A DNA stretch of 36,776 bases from contig JAFEBT010000012.1 of assembly GCA_018242545.1 (NCBI GenBank), positions 1-36,776 on the forward strand. The letters are read 5' to 3'. This document shows positions 8,401 to 16,474 of the stretch, one piece after another. The notes beneath the pieces are model-generated. The model had not been told where the DNA came from and made no database searches. It saw only the letters and a list, made by a program, of their open reading frames with translations. The position numbers and the translations under genes were made by a program. Position 1 is the stretch's first letter. Each line of letters begins with the position of its first letter. The DNA is from Pseudomonadota bacterium (GTDB lineage Bacteria; Pseudomonadota; Alphaproteobacteria; 16-39-46).

Positions 8401-8859
8401 TCATTTTTTTCCTCCTCTTCCACTTGAGAACGAAGAGGCTTGCCGATGAGATGTCTGGGAAGAAGATGAACGACCATCATTTTTGCCACCCTGAGATCCT
8501 GTTGACGAGAATGAAGCGTTCCTCTGAGAACTTTGGCGAGAAGATGTATCATCATCGTCGTCATCATCCCGATTTCTTGAAGAGGAGGATGTATCTCCTT
8601 CTGAGCGATTTTGCCCAGACATTTGTGCAGCCCGAGCTTCACCGCCTTTACGTCCCAGCTCTGCCATACCTTCATGCCCTAATTGTTCAGCACGAGCTTC
8701 ACCACCCTTACGCCCAAGTTCCATATAGCCCTCATGTCCAAGTTGTTCAGCGCGGGCTTGGCCACCTGCAACACCCTGGCCCTGGCCATGGGAAAACCCT
8801 GAATGTGTTGATCCGCTCGCATCGGAAGAATTGTTGTAATTTTCAGTTGATCTTGGCAT
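8401..8859 (-). CDS. KGG-repeat stress-type protein with poly-Asp run
   Basis: 152 residues. The centre (about 32-83) has three consecutive KGG motifs (stress-induced acidophilic repeat family, as in Bacillus GsiB and E. coli YciG): GGQARAEQLGHEGY, ELGRKGGEARAEQLG and ELGRKGGEARAAQM. The rest is low complexity: a Ser/Gly/His/Gln-rich head, then a Ser-rich region with seven Asp in a row and a Ser/Gln/Arg/Lys-rich tail. The protein should be intrinsically disordered and very hydrophilic, like hydrophilin-type proteins linked to desiccation, starvation or general stress. A strong ribosome binding site (aggagg, five bases before the ATG) suggests high expression. It has its own terminator and stands alone. 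Function beyond the stress link is inference. Confidence 0.88.
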   Translation of the reverse strand: MPRSTENYNNSSDASGSTHSGFSHGQGQGVAGGQARAEQLGHEGYMELGRKGGEARAEQLGHEGMAELGRKGGEARAAQMSGQNRSEGDTSSSSRNRDDDDDDDTSSRQSSQRNASFSSTGSQGGKNDGRSSSSQTSHRQASSFSSGRGGKK

Positions 8860-9248
8860 AATAACCTCCTGTCATATAGATTAAACATATTGAATTAAAC
8901 CAACGTCCATCTATTATCCTAGGAACTTATTTTGTTTTTATCTACGTGAAATTATTTTTTAGTTTCTCGTTGTTATTTAATACCTGGATAGAGTAAAATA
9001 AATAAATTTTATAAAATTAATAAATGTGATTATTCATTTTATTTATGAAAGCAAAAACTTAATTTTTTTGTATTAACTTTAATTTCTTTTTATAGGTTTT
9101 AAAGAGTTTTAATTAAAACTTTAGATGTTTTTGAATAAATCTTTTCAAATAGGATAAAACTATTTTTTTAGTATTAAAAATATAAGATAGTTAGAACGCA
9201 AAATGAACTTATAAAAATTATTATTTGAATATATTAAAAAGATCAGTC
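8860..9248. other. AT-rich intergenic region, nothing recognised
   Basis: About 390 bp between two minus-strand genes. It carries the upstream region of the KGG-protein gene near 8870-8950. Otherwise it is A/T-rich with no open frame, RNA gene or repeat that I can support. Confidence 0.5.
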
Positions 9249-9914
9249 TTAAGCTGCCCCGCCAAATTCTATCCAATATTTTAAGATATCATGGAGCTGC
9301 TCTTGAAAATCCTTAAAAATAGAATTTTTATAAATTAATCCGCTTGCATGTAATGCCTGAACTTTATTAAGGGCGTCATTATCCTTTTGATCAGCCAAAA
9401 TAATAATGTGAGCACCTGTCAGCAAAGAAAATTCTCTCAATTTTGTCAAAATTGTAAAATTTTCCATAGAAAGAATATTTAAATCCAAAAAAATTAAATT
9501 TGGCATAAAATTAAGAATTTGATTATTATGCATAAATTTTTCAATGAAAGCTAAAGCTTTATAAGCTGTATTTATACAAATCGTCTGGACTTTCTTATAG
9601 TCGTCAAAAATTTTTTTAATTAAATCACTGTCTTTTATGTTCGCTTCAAGTAAAAGGATATTATAGTTTTCTTTTATAGGGTGCCCGTCATCCCAATCCT
9701 CTACAAAAGAGTAAAAGGGTTGTAACGTAATCTTAGAGATTTCATAAAGCGTGCTGGCTGCAACTTTATTCGTCCCATTTTCATATCGATGTAACTGCTG
9801 TAAAGAAATGTTTAAGTTTGCTGCAAGTGTTTTTAAAGGTAATTTTAATTTTTTACGAAAGAGTTTAATTTTTTTTCCAATAAAAAAATCTAATTGAGTA
9901 GAAGAATTTTTCAT
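9249..9914 (-). CDS. XRE-type HTH fused to a receiver-like domain
   Basis: 221 residues in two parts. Residues 12-66 form an XRE/Cro-type helix-turn-helix (IKLFRKKLKLPLKTLAANL, then ISLQQLHRYENGTNKV). Residues 84-212 look like a CheY/Rcp-type receiver: strand 1 NILLLEANIKDSDLI, strand 3 PNLIFLDLNILSMENF with the phospho-acceptor candidate Asp144, strand 4 HIIILADQ, and a C-terminal GLIYKN with Lys196. Two usual residues are changed: Ala91 replaces one acidic residue of the metal site and Ala174 replaces the switch Thr/Ser. The order HTH-then-receiver is the reverse of ordinary response regulators. No partner kinase is adjacent. A DNA-binding regulator with weak or phosphorylation-independent sensing is the likeliest reading. 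Confidence 0.82.
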   Translation of the reverse strand: MKNSSTQLDFFIGKKIKLFRKKLKLPLKTLAANLNISLQQLHRYENGTNKVAASTLYEISKITLQPFYSFVEDWDDGHPIKENYNILLLEANIKDSDLIKKIFDDYKKVQTICINTAYKALAFIEKFMHNNQILNFMPNLIFLDLNILSMENFTILTKLREFSLLTGAHIIILADQKDNDALNKVQALHASGLIYKNSIFKDFQEQLHDILKYWIEFGGAA

Positions 9915-10260
9915 TTTCTTTCTCCACTGTGATTTTTTAAAAAATAAATAAAGAATTTTTTTATATATGTTTATGAGTGTGGGGATATTTTAATTTTTTT
10001 TCAAGTGTTTCTTTTGAGTGACTTTTTAAATTAAAAGAGCATATTTATCAATTTTTTCTTTTTTTAATAAAAGCGACAATTTTTCTTTTACTTTGTAGGC
10101 TAATTTAAATAAAATTTCTTTTTATCAGTATGTTACCTTATTCCTCGCTTATTTTTAAATTTTAAAATTTACCATACTTGTTTTCTCATAACAAAGTACA
10201 TATATAAATATAAAGTTTATAAATTTTCAATAATGTTGTTATTTTTTTATAAGTAATAGG
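9915..10260. other. AT-rich divergent intergenic region
   Basis: About 346 bp between the minus-strand XRE-receiver gene and the plus-strand exported-protein locus. It must carry promoters for both directions. It is strongly T- and A-rich; I see no gene, RNA or clear operator in it. Confidence 0.45.
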
Positions 10261-10428
10261 ATGTTTTTTTTAAGGTTTTTTACACTTATATTTTTCTTTT
10301 CTTCAGCAGCCCTGGCTTTAAATTAACAAGATTGGGAAGGGGATAAAATAGCGATTTGTAGTCTGCTTAGAACTTATCGTGAACATTATTTACCTCAATG
10401 CTTCCAGCTTGCAAGAGTAAGAAGTGCT
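10261..10428 (+). pseudogene. Detached signal-peptide start of the 10429 gene
   Basis: From the ATG at 10261 the frame encodes a textbook signal peptide, MFFLRFFTLIFFFSSAALAL, followed by Asn and then TAA at 10324-10326. After that stop the same frame continues without another stop (QDWEGDKIAICSLL, then TYREHYLPQCF) straight into the ATG at 10429. So 10261-11571 looks like one gene for an exported protein with a single nonsense codon just after the cleavage site. A one-base change from CAA, GAA or AAA would explain it. The alternatives are a sequencing error, readthrough, or reinitiation to give a leaderless cytoplasmic form. Confidence 0.72.
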
Positions 10429-11571
10429 ATGCCTCATCTTTCTTCAAAATTGGATGAATTAATTGAGGCGCAAAAAGTTTTTTTATCATGGGGTTCTTTT
10501 CAGTCTCAGCTTGAACAAACACCCTATGAAATGTCAAAAATAATACAATTGCTTGGATTTCCTTTTGAGAGAATGATCTCAATTGACCAGAAAATTCGTT
10601 CAATTCATAATGAAGCCGCAAAAAATATATATGAAGAAGCTTCTTCTTTAATGCAACTGACTCATGCTGTCATTCAACAATGTTTCCAACAACAATCCGA
10701 CCAAGTTCGTGTTCGAATGGGACACAAAACACACTATGAAGAAATAAAAGGATTGGGAATTGATAAGAGTTTTATAGACTATCTAACAAGTGCCATTAAT
10801 AGAGAAAAATCTATGTTTTGGCTTCCTTCTCGACAGAGACAACAAGAAATTTACCTTGAAAAAATACAATTTTTAGAAAAAGAACTTGCAGAAGCTCATG
10901 AGACGCTTTTTCCTCAAGAAAAGCATGAAGCCGTTTCTACAAGCTCTGTCCAAAGCCCGTATCCTCCTGTTGAAAAAGAGGAGAGACCAGAAGAAAAGTC
11001 CCCGAATTTAAGTGTTCAACAAGCAGATGCATCACTTGTAGAACAGAAAGCTGATCAGGAAAAAGACAGAATTGATGAAAAATTTTCCTTACATGAACAG
11101 CAGAAATTCAAAGAAGATAAAGATATTGAAATTCCTGACATCGTTGAAGAGGCAATATTCGATGAAGAGCATCATGCAATTCAAGCGCAGCTTAATGAAC
11201 AATATAAAAAAGACAGACAACGTAAAAAAGATCGTAAAAAATTATCTTTTGCCGCTGCTGCTGCAGAAAATCTCGAGACGTTAAATGGAAAAGAAAATTT
11301 CAAAGACTTTAAAGATCATCCAACGCTTAAAAGGATTTTTACCTTAGACATAACGTTAAAATATGAAGCTTTTTTAGATTTTTTTAAAGAACTCAGTCTT
11401 CATATTGGAGAACGCAAAGGAGGAATTTGTGTTTGGTTTAATCAAGAACTTTGTAAAATTTTTCATCGCCCACATACCAGAGGAAATGTTGTGCCTTTTA
11501 TTGATCTTAAAGTTGCAAAAACATCTTTAAAAAAGATAAATATTGTTCCTCGTTTTAAATACTTAAATTAA
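10429..11571 (+). CDS. Hypothetical coiled-coil protein, likely 5'-interrupted
   Basis: 380 residues from the first ATG after the upstream in-frame stop; no good ribosome binding site precedes it, and a GGAAGGGG at 10335-10342 points to no usable codon. Residues 1-155 are predicted helical. Residues 155-285 are a highly charged, Glu/Lys/Gln-rich coiled-coil or disordered region with a KKDRQRKKDRKK basic patch. The last 80 residues form a compact domain: DITLKYEAFLDFFKELSL, GERKGGICVWFN, then KIFHRPHTRGNVVPFIDLK and a helix. That final pattern faintly resembles the small double-stranded-RNA-binding fold of HicA-like proteins, which is only a guess. With the upstream fragment, the intact product would be exported. 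Function unknown. Confidence 0.6.
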   Translation: MPHLSSKLDELIEAQKVFLSWGSFQSQLEQTPYEMSKIIQLLGFPFERMISIDQKIRSIHNEAAKNIYEEASSLMQLTHAVIQQCFQQQSDQVRVRMGHKTHYEEIKGLGIDKSFIDYLTSAINREKSMFWLPSRQRQQEIYLEKIQFLEKELAEAHETLFPQEKHEAVSTSSVQSPYPPVEKEERPEEKSPNLSVQQADASLVEQKADQEKDRIDEKFSLHEQQKFKEDKDIEIPDIVEEAIFDEEHHAIQAQLNEQYKKDRQRKKDRKKLSFAAAAAENLETLNGKENFKDFKDHPTLKRIFTLDITLKYEAFLDFFKELSLHIGERKGGICVWFNQELCKIFHRPHTRGNVVPFIDLKVAKTSLKKINIVPRFKYLN

Positions 11572-11599
11572 CCTACTTTTTGAAATTTACATCTCAGCC

Positions 11600-11646
11600 C
11601 CATGAGAAGATATATGTGTCTTCTCATGGAGGTTTATTAATTTTTT
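11600..11646 (+). terminator. Rho-independent terminator
   Basis: A perfect 11-bp stem, CCATGAGAAGA (11600-11610) with TCTTCTCATGG (11619-11629), an eight-base loop, then a T-rich tail with a run of T near 11640. It follows the 10429 gene by 28 bp and separates it from the convergent rpsD. The U-tract is on the plus-strand transcript; the same stem may also stop rpsD transcripts less efficiently. Confidence 0.85.
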
Positions 11647-11650
11647 TTAA

Positions 11651-12265
11651 TTATCGAGAGTAAAACTCAATAACCAAATTTGGTTCCATTTGAGTAGGAT
11701 AGGGGACATCTGAAAGCTGAGGAACACGCAAAAAGGTTCCCTTAAGCGCTTTGCTATCAACACTCATATAGTCTGGGACATCACGTTCTGTTGATTGTTG
11801 TGCCTCTAGAATAACGGCCATATCGCGTGCCTTTGGAGCAACCTCAATAACATCGCCAACTTTTACAAGATAAGAAGGAATATTAACACGTACCCCATTA
11901 ACGAGAATATGCCCATGATTAACCGTTTGACGAGATGCAAAGACCGTAGAAGCAAATTTCATACGATAAACGACCGCATCTAAGCGGCGCTCAAGTAAGC
12001 CAATCAAATTCTCGCCTGTGTCTCCCTTACGACGCACAGCTTCTTGATAAATCCGTCGGAACTGATGTTCAGTCAAGTTTCCGTAATATCCTCGGAGTTT
12101 TTGCTTAGCTAAAAGTTGAATACCGTAATCAGACGGCTTTCCGCGACGCATGCCATGTTGTCCAGGACCATACTCACGATGATTCACGGAACTTTTAGAA
12201 CGTCCCCAAAGGTTAACACCAAGGCGACGATTGATTTTGTATTTTGACTCTAAACGTTTTGTCAT
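11651..12265 (-). CDS. rpsD: 30S ribosomal protein S4
   Basis: 204 residues, the usual S4 length. It starts with [20 protein letters not shown] and YGPGQHG as in alphaproteobacterial S4, without the zinc-binding cysteines of some other bacteria. The S4 RNA-binding domain follows at about 94-155 ([34 protein letters not shown]). The C terminus [10 protein letters not shown] is typical. S4 binds 16S rRNA early in 30S assembly and helps decoding accuracy. Here it stands alone, 123 bp downstream of trmJ, not in the alpha operon with rpoA, which is normal for many alphaproteobacteria. Confidence 0.99.
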   Translation of the reverse strand: MTKRLESKYKINRRLGVNLWGRSKSSVNHREYGPGQHGMRRGKPSDYGIQLLAKQKLRGYYGNLTEHQFRRIYQEAVRRKGDTGENLIGLLERRLDAVVYRMKFASTVFASRQTVNHGHILVNGVRVNIPSYLVKVGDVIEVAPKARDMAVILEAQQSTERDVPDYMSVDSKALKGTFLRVPQLSDVPYPTQMEPNLVIEFYSR

Positions 12266-12388
12266 GAAAACCCTATGTGACTCTAATGTTTCATATGAAA
12301 TAAAAACTGTTGTCTTTTGAAAGACCTTTGATACCTATCCTAAATCTTCCCGTTTTGTCAAACTCTTTCGATAAATCTTTCTTTATAT

Positions 12389-13174
12389 TTATAAAGAAGT
12401 TTTATTTTTTTTTGAAAATATACCCCAACGATGATAGACAAGGGCTTTTAAAATCCCTCGGAGTGTTTGCGTTTCTTGCTGCGTAAGACAGATTCTATTA
12501 AAAATATTACGCACATTCTGAAGCATATCAGGTTTTTTTTCAGAAACACGCCAAAAATTGGCCGTATCCAATTCTTCTTCAAGATGTTTTAAAAAACCCT
12601 CTACTTCTTCTTGGGTTGCAAAAGAACTCTTTTTTCCAGATAGAGAAACCTCAGCAAAAGAGCTTGGCAAATACATTTGAAAAAATTCATAGGCAATAAG
12701 CAAAACAGCCTGTGAAAGATTTAAGGAATCAAAATCTTCACTTGTGGGAATGCTAATAAGGCCACTGGCTCTCATGACATCCTCATTTTCAAGACCGGAC
12801 GGCTCAGTTCCAAAAAGAAGGCCGATACGGGCTCCTTTTTGTATTAATTTTTTCATTTCTTGTGCTGCAGAACGTGGCGTAAAAAGAGGTTTAATCATAT
12901 CTCGTTTTTTTGAGGCCGTGGCATAAATAACATGTAAATCTGAAACAGCTTCTTGAGTTGTCTTATAAACACGCGCTTCATTCAGAATGTCATTTGCGCC
13001 AGAGGCCATTTGTCTTGTAAAGGTTTCTAGCCAATGATCTTTTGGTCGTACAAGTCTTAAATCTTTCATTCCAAAATTCATCATTGCACGCGCTGTTGCG
13101 CCAATATTTCCACTCTCACGTGGCTCAATAAGAATAATAGCTGGAGCATTTTCTAAAAAGGTCTTAATAATCAT
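12389..13174 (-). CDS. trmJ: tRNA (Cm32/Um32) 2'-O-methyltransferase TrmJ-like
   Basis: 261 residues of the SpoU/SPOUT class with a trefoil knot. Motif 1 is IILIEPRESGNIGATARAM with the conserved Asn and Arg, motif 2 is GLLFGTEPSGLENEDV, and motif 3 is IPTSEDFDSLNLSQAV. The alpha/beta-knot order and spacing fit TrmJ, which 2'-O-methylates position 32 of some tRNAs; other SpoU relatives cannot be excluded by eye. A C-terminal helical extension (about 170-261) is also TrmJ-like. It starts 14 bp after the cysS stop, so gltX-cysS-trmJ reads as one operon of tRNA-charging and tRNA-modifying enzymes. Confidence 0.9.
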   Translation of the reverse strand: MIIKTFLENAPAIILIEPRESGNIGATARAMMNFGMKDLRLVRPKDHWLETFTRQMASGANDILNEARVYKTTQEAVSDLHVIYATASKKRDMIKPLFTPRSAAQEMKKLIQKGARIGLLFGTEPSGLENEDVMRASGLISIPTSEDFDSLNLSQAVLLIAYEFFQMYLPSSFAEVSLSGKKSSFATQEEVEGFLKHLEEELDTANFWRVSEKKPDMLQNVRNIFNRICLTQQETQTLRGILKALVYHRWGIFSKKNKTSL

Positions 13175-13188
13175 TCTTATTCATCGCT

Positions 13189-14571
13189 TTACTTAATGCG
13201 CCGCCAAAGTGTCCCAGTCGGCGTATCCTCAAGAATGATGCCTGCTTCAAAAAGATGCTGCCGAATACGATCACTTTCTTTGAAATTTCTCTCTTGTCTG
13301 GCCTTATTACGCGCTTCAATTTGGCATTCTATGTGCAGACCTTCCAAATCATTTTCTTTGCAATTTTGGGTAGATTTTTGAAACCAGATGTCAGGGTCTT
13401 CTGTTAAAAGACCAATAAAGGCTCCTGAAGATTTAAGCTGATGGGCAAGGGAAGCTTTCTCTTTTTCTGAAGTGCTTTTATTAATATCAGAAGCTAATTT
13501 ATGCAAAACATGGAGAGCCAAGGGAGTATTGAGATCATCTTCTAAAGCTGATAAAAACTCTTTATTTAAATTTGGAGAATCAGAATCCTGTTTAGGAGCA
13601 AGCCGTAAAGAGGTATAAAGCCTGCATAGGCTATTTTGAGCCTGCTTTAGTCCTTCATCTGTCCAATCTAAAGGTTGACGATAATGAACACTTAAAAGAC
13701 CGTATCTTAAAACTTCTCCGGATGCTTTTTTCAAAAGATCACGGACAGTCAAAAAATTTCCTAAAGATTTAGACATTTTTTCGCCGTTTACAATCAAATA
13801 TCCATTATGCATCCAATGACGAACAAATGGCTTATTGGAAAAACATGTGCTTTGCGCTTGCTCATTTTCATGATGGGGAAAAATAAGATCTTGTCCTCCT
13901 GCATGAATGTCGAAAGTTTCTCCAAGGTATTTAGAACTCATTGCTGAGCATTCTATATGCCATCCAGGACGCCCATAACCCCAGGGACTTTCCCATCCTG
14001 GCATGCTGCCGGTTGAAGGTTTCCATAAAATAAAATCACGAGGATCCTTTTTATAAGGCGCAATCTCTATGCGAGCCCCAGAAATCATGTCTTCTAGTCC
14101 TTGACGTGAAAGACTCCCATAAGATGGGTCAGATGTGACTTGAAATAAAACATGTCCATCGACTTCATAAGCATGGCCCTTTTCGATCAGAGTTTGAATC
14201 ATTTGAATCATTTCAGAAAGATGCTCCGTGGCTTTTGGCTCAAAAGTGGGCACCAGGTTTCCCAGGCTTTTCATATCTTCTTGAAATGCTTTTGTTGTTC
14301 GTTCCGTAATTTCTGAAATTGAATTTCCGGACGTTAAAGAAGCTTGAATTATTTTATCATCGATATCTGTAATATTACGAACATAGGTTACGGAAGGATA
14401 AAGGTATCTTAAAAGCCTATTCAAAACATCAAAAATGACATAGACACGCGCGTTTCCGAGGTGCGCATAATCATAAACAGTTGGACCACAAACATAGAGC
14501 CTTACATTATTGGGGTCGAGAGGATAAAAAATCTCTTTTTGGTGTGTTAATGTATTATAAATCTGAAGCAT
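13189..14571 (-). CDS. cysS: Cysteinyl-tRNA synthetase
   Basis: 460 residues, normal for CysRS. The class I HIGH motif is HLGN (37-40) within YVCGPTVYDYAHLGNARVY, Cys28 begins the zinc site, and later zinc ligands lie in WHIECSAMSSKYLGETFDIH and FPHHENEQAQS. The KMSKS loop is NGEKMSKSLGNFLTVRD. A helical DALR-type anticodon-binding region follows. It charges tRNA-Cys in the cytoplasm. Its first 17 bases overlap the end of gltX, in a different frame, which argues for translational coupling. The assignment is not in doubt. Confidence 0.99.
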   Translation of the reverse strand: MLQIYNTLTHQKEIFYPLDPNNVRLYVCGPTVYDYAHLGNARVYVIFDVLNRLLRYLYPSVTYVRNITDIDDKIIQASLTSGNSISEITERTTKAFQEDMKSLGNLVPTFEPKATEHLSEMIQMIQTLIEKGHAYEVDGHVLFQVTSDPSYGSLSRQGLEDMISGARIEIAPYKKDPRDFILWKPSTGSMPGWESPWGYGRPGWHIECSAMSSKYLGETFDIHAGGQDLIFPHHENEQAQSTCFSNKPFVRHWMHNGYLIVNGEKMSKSLGNFLTVRDLLKKASGEVLRYGLLSVHYRQPLDWTDEGLKQAQNSLCRLYTSLRLAPKQDSDSPNLNKEFLSALEDDLNTPLALHVLHKLASDINKSTSEKEKASLAHQLKSSGAFIGLLTEDPDIWFQKSTQNCKENDLEGLHIECQIEARNKARQERNFKESDRIRQHLFEAGIILEDTPTGTLWRRIK

Positions 14572-15931
14572 AGGCGCCCTTAAGTCTTTTTATACTTGTT
14601 TCGAATCCAAGATAAGGAAGAAGTTCTTTCATTTCAGGTCCATGTTCTTCTCCTGTAAGAGCAAGACGTAAGGGCATAAAAAGCATTTTTCCTTTCCGAT
14701 TGGATTTTTCTTTTAATAAATCTGTCCACTCTTTCCAGGTATCTGGTCCCCAAGGCTCTTTCGGAAGAGACATAAGTGCTAATTTAAGAAAATCTTTATC
14801 TTCAGAAGAAAAAGAAAGAGGCATAAGAGGAGAATGTAGAATTTTAAGCCATTTTGTAACATCAGAAAAAGTCGAAAAATTTCCATGACATATTTTCCAA
14901 AATTCCTCTGACACATCAGGGAAACCCAGATTTTTGAGATGCTCTTGAGCATATGAAAAGGGCATCAAATGAATTATTTTAGCGTTCAAATGTTTTAGTT
15001 CTTGAATATCAAATTTAGCCGTCGCTTTGCTAAACTTTTTAATATTAAAAGAAGAAATAAGAGGATTGAGATCCAAAAATGGCTCAATAGGATCTGAACT
15101 TCCAAGACGCGCTAAAAGGCTATTAATTGCCATAGGCTCATATCCATCCTCTCTGAGCGATTCAATGCTCAAACTCCCCAGCCTTTTAGAAAGCCCCCCA
15201 CCCATTGCATCTGTTAAGAGTGGAAGATGGGCAAAATGAATTGAAAGAGGATTTCCATTAAGAGCTTCAATCAATTGAATTTGAAGAGCTGTATTGGTAA
15301 TGTGATCATCACCACGAATAACATGTGAAACTTTAAAATCAAGGTCATCCACAACGGATGCCAAAGAGTAGACAGGATAACTATCCGTTTTAATTAAAAC
15401 AGGATCGGAAAGTTTATCTCCTTCAAAGCAAAGTGTTCCGTGGATCAAATCTTCCCAACAAATCTTTTCGGGATTTAAGAGAAATCTCCAATGGGGGATT
15501 CGTCCTTCTTCTTCATATGTTTTTTTTTGTGCGTCTGTTAAAGACAAAGCGGCTCGATCATAAAGAGGTGGAAGCCCACGTGCAAGAAGCCTTTTCCGTT
15601 TAAAATCCAGTTCTTCAGGTGTTTCATAACAGGGGTAAAGGCGTCCTATATGTTTAAGTTTCTCTGCTGCTGCTCGATAATGTTCCAACCGATCTGATTG
15701 ACGCACATATAAATCCCAGTCTAATCCAAGCCATTCAAGGTCTTTTTGAATCGATCGTTCATAAATTTCTTTTGAACGCTCGACATCCGTATCATCCATA
15801 CGCAACATAAAGCGACCATTTAAATGTCGGGCAAAAAGCCAATTCTCTAGAGCGCGACGCGCATTTCCGACATGCAAATTCCCAGTTGGAGAGGGAGCTA
15901 CACGCGTTAAAATAGAAGAAGGTGCAGGCAT
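14555..15931 (-). CDS. gltX: Glutamyl-tRNA synthetase (GltX)
   Basis: 458 residues of class I GluRS. The N terminus carries TRVAPSPTGNLHVGNARRAL (HIGH motif HVGN), then FMLRMDDTDVERS. KMSKS is represented by GLSKRLGS near residue 240, and VIRGDDHITNTALQ is the typical middle motif. It is a little shorter than many GluRS (about 470). Alphaproteobacteria usually carry two gltX genes, one of which charges tRNA-Glu and the other often mischarges tRNA-Gln for the amidotransferase route; this sequence alone does not tell which paralogue this is. It heads the gltX-cysS-trmJ cluster and its start faces the DnaA-box region. The ribosome binding site (aagga) lies rather far from the ATG. Confidence 0.97.
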   Translation of the reverse strand: MPAPSSILTRVAPSPTGNLHVGNARRALENWLFARHLNGRFMLRMDDTDVERSKEIYERSIQKDLEWLGLDWDLYVRQSDRLEHYRAAAEKLKHIGRLYPCYETPEELDFKRKRLLARGLPPLYDRAALSLTDAQKKTYEEEGRIPHWRFLLNPEKICWEDLIHGTLCFEGDKLSDPVLIKTDSYPVYSLASVVDDLDFKVSHVIRGDDHITNTALQIQLIEALNGNPLSIHFAHLPLLTDAMGGGLSKRLGSLSIESLREDGYEPMAINSLLARLGSSDPIEPFLDLNPLISSFNIKKFSKATAKFDIQELKHLNAKIIHLMPFSYAQEHLKNLGFPDVSEEFWKICHGNFSTFSDVTKWLKILHSPLMPLSFSSEDKDFLKLALMSLPKEPWGPDTWKEWTDLLKEKSNRKGKMLFMPLRLALTGEEHGPEMKELLPYLGFETSIKRLKGAYASDL

Positions 15932-16143
15932 AAAAAAATAGAATCCTTTTTAAAGATAAAACCATTACCCCTTCATGCATATCACAAGTTAATGTCAGAT
16001 GAAATAATTCTTTCATGCTTCTTGATTTTTAATATTCTTCCCTCTTTTTTTCGTTTATAAATTTTTCCGTTTTTAATTTCATTCTTTAAACTCCTTCCCT
16101 AAAATGATTTCTTCATTTAAAAAATTCATAAAAAGGCTAAAAG

Positions 16144-16356
16144 TTATCCCCAAGTGAAAAAAGTTGAGAAAATCTCATATTTTTTTTGTCAAGACTAATT
16201 TTTAAATTTTAGAAATATTTATTTATCTAACTAAATCAATGGGTTGATTTTGCCGATTAAAATTTAGACAGACGGGTTAAGACCCAAGGTTTTCAACCTC
16301 ATTATGGATTCATTCGAATTGTTATCCACAAACTTATCCACAGATTTTGTGGATAA
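16144..16356. other. Candidate replication origin (DnaA boxes, IHF site, AT-rich tract)
   Basis: Three exact matches to the DnaA box TTATCCACA lie in 35 bp: 16322-16330 and 16334-16342 on the plus strand and 16348-16356 inverted. A weaker relative, TTATCCCCA, is at 16144-16152. Between them is an A/T-rich tract (about 16173-16235) that could unwind, and AATCAATGGGTTG at 16234-16246 matches the 13-base IHF consensus at every defined position. Two small hairpins, GGGT/ACCC and AGGTT/AACCT, lie near 16275-16298. No coding frame occupies 15932-16474. Gene direction is mainly leftward to the left and rightward to the right. The elements are seen directly; calling the region oriC is inference. A DnaA-controlled promoter is the main alternative. 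Confidence 0.7.
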
Positions 16357-16413
16357 GTTTTTTAAAAAAGAATATTGACAATGAAAGAATAAGAAATAGA
16401 GTCAAGAAAACTG

Positions 16414-16444
16414 TTTACAAAACAAAATAATCTTAATTTATAAT
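16414..16444 (+). promoter_or_regulatory. Candidate promoter of the ABC transporter gene
   Basis: TTTACA at 16414-16419 and a perfect TATAAT at 16439-16444, spaced by 19 bp, end about 30 bp before the ATG. A second -35-like TTGACA at 16375-16380 lies just after the last DnaA box with a poorer -10. Both sit next to the DnaA cluster, so DnaA could affect this gene. Confidence 0.45.
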
Positions 16445-16474
16445 TGTTCATCAAAAATTTTGGGCGCCTATACA

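Noticed and set aside
8370-8861. Plus-strand His/Leu-rich open frame antisense to the KGG protein
   Set aside because: It is a shadow of the low-complexity KGG gene, which has the strong ribosome binding site and family match.
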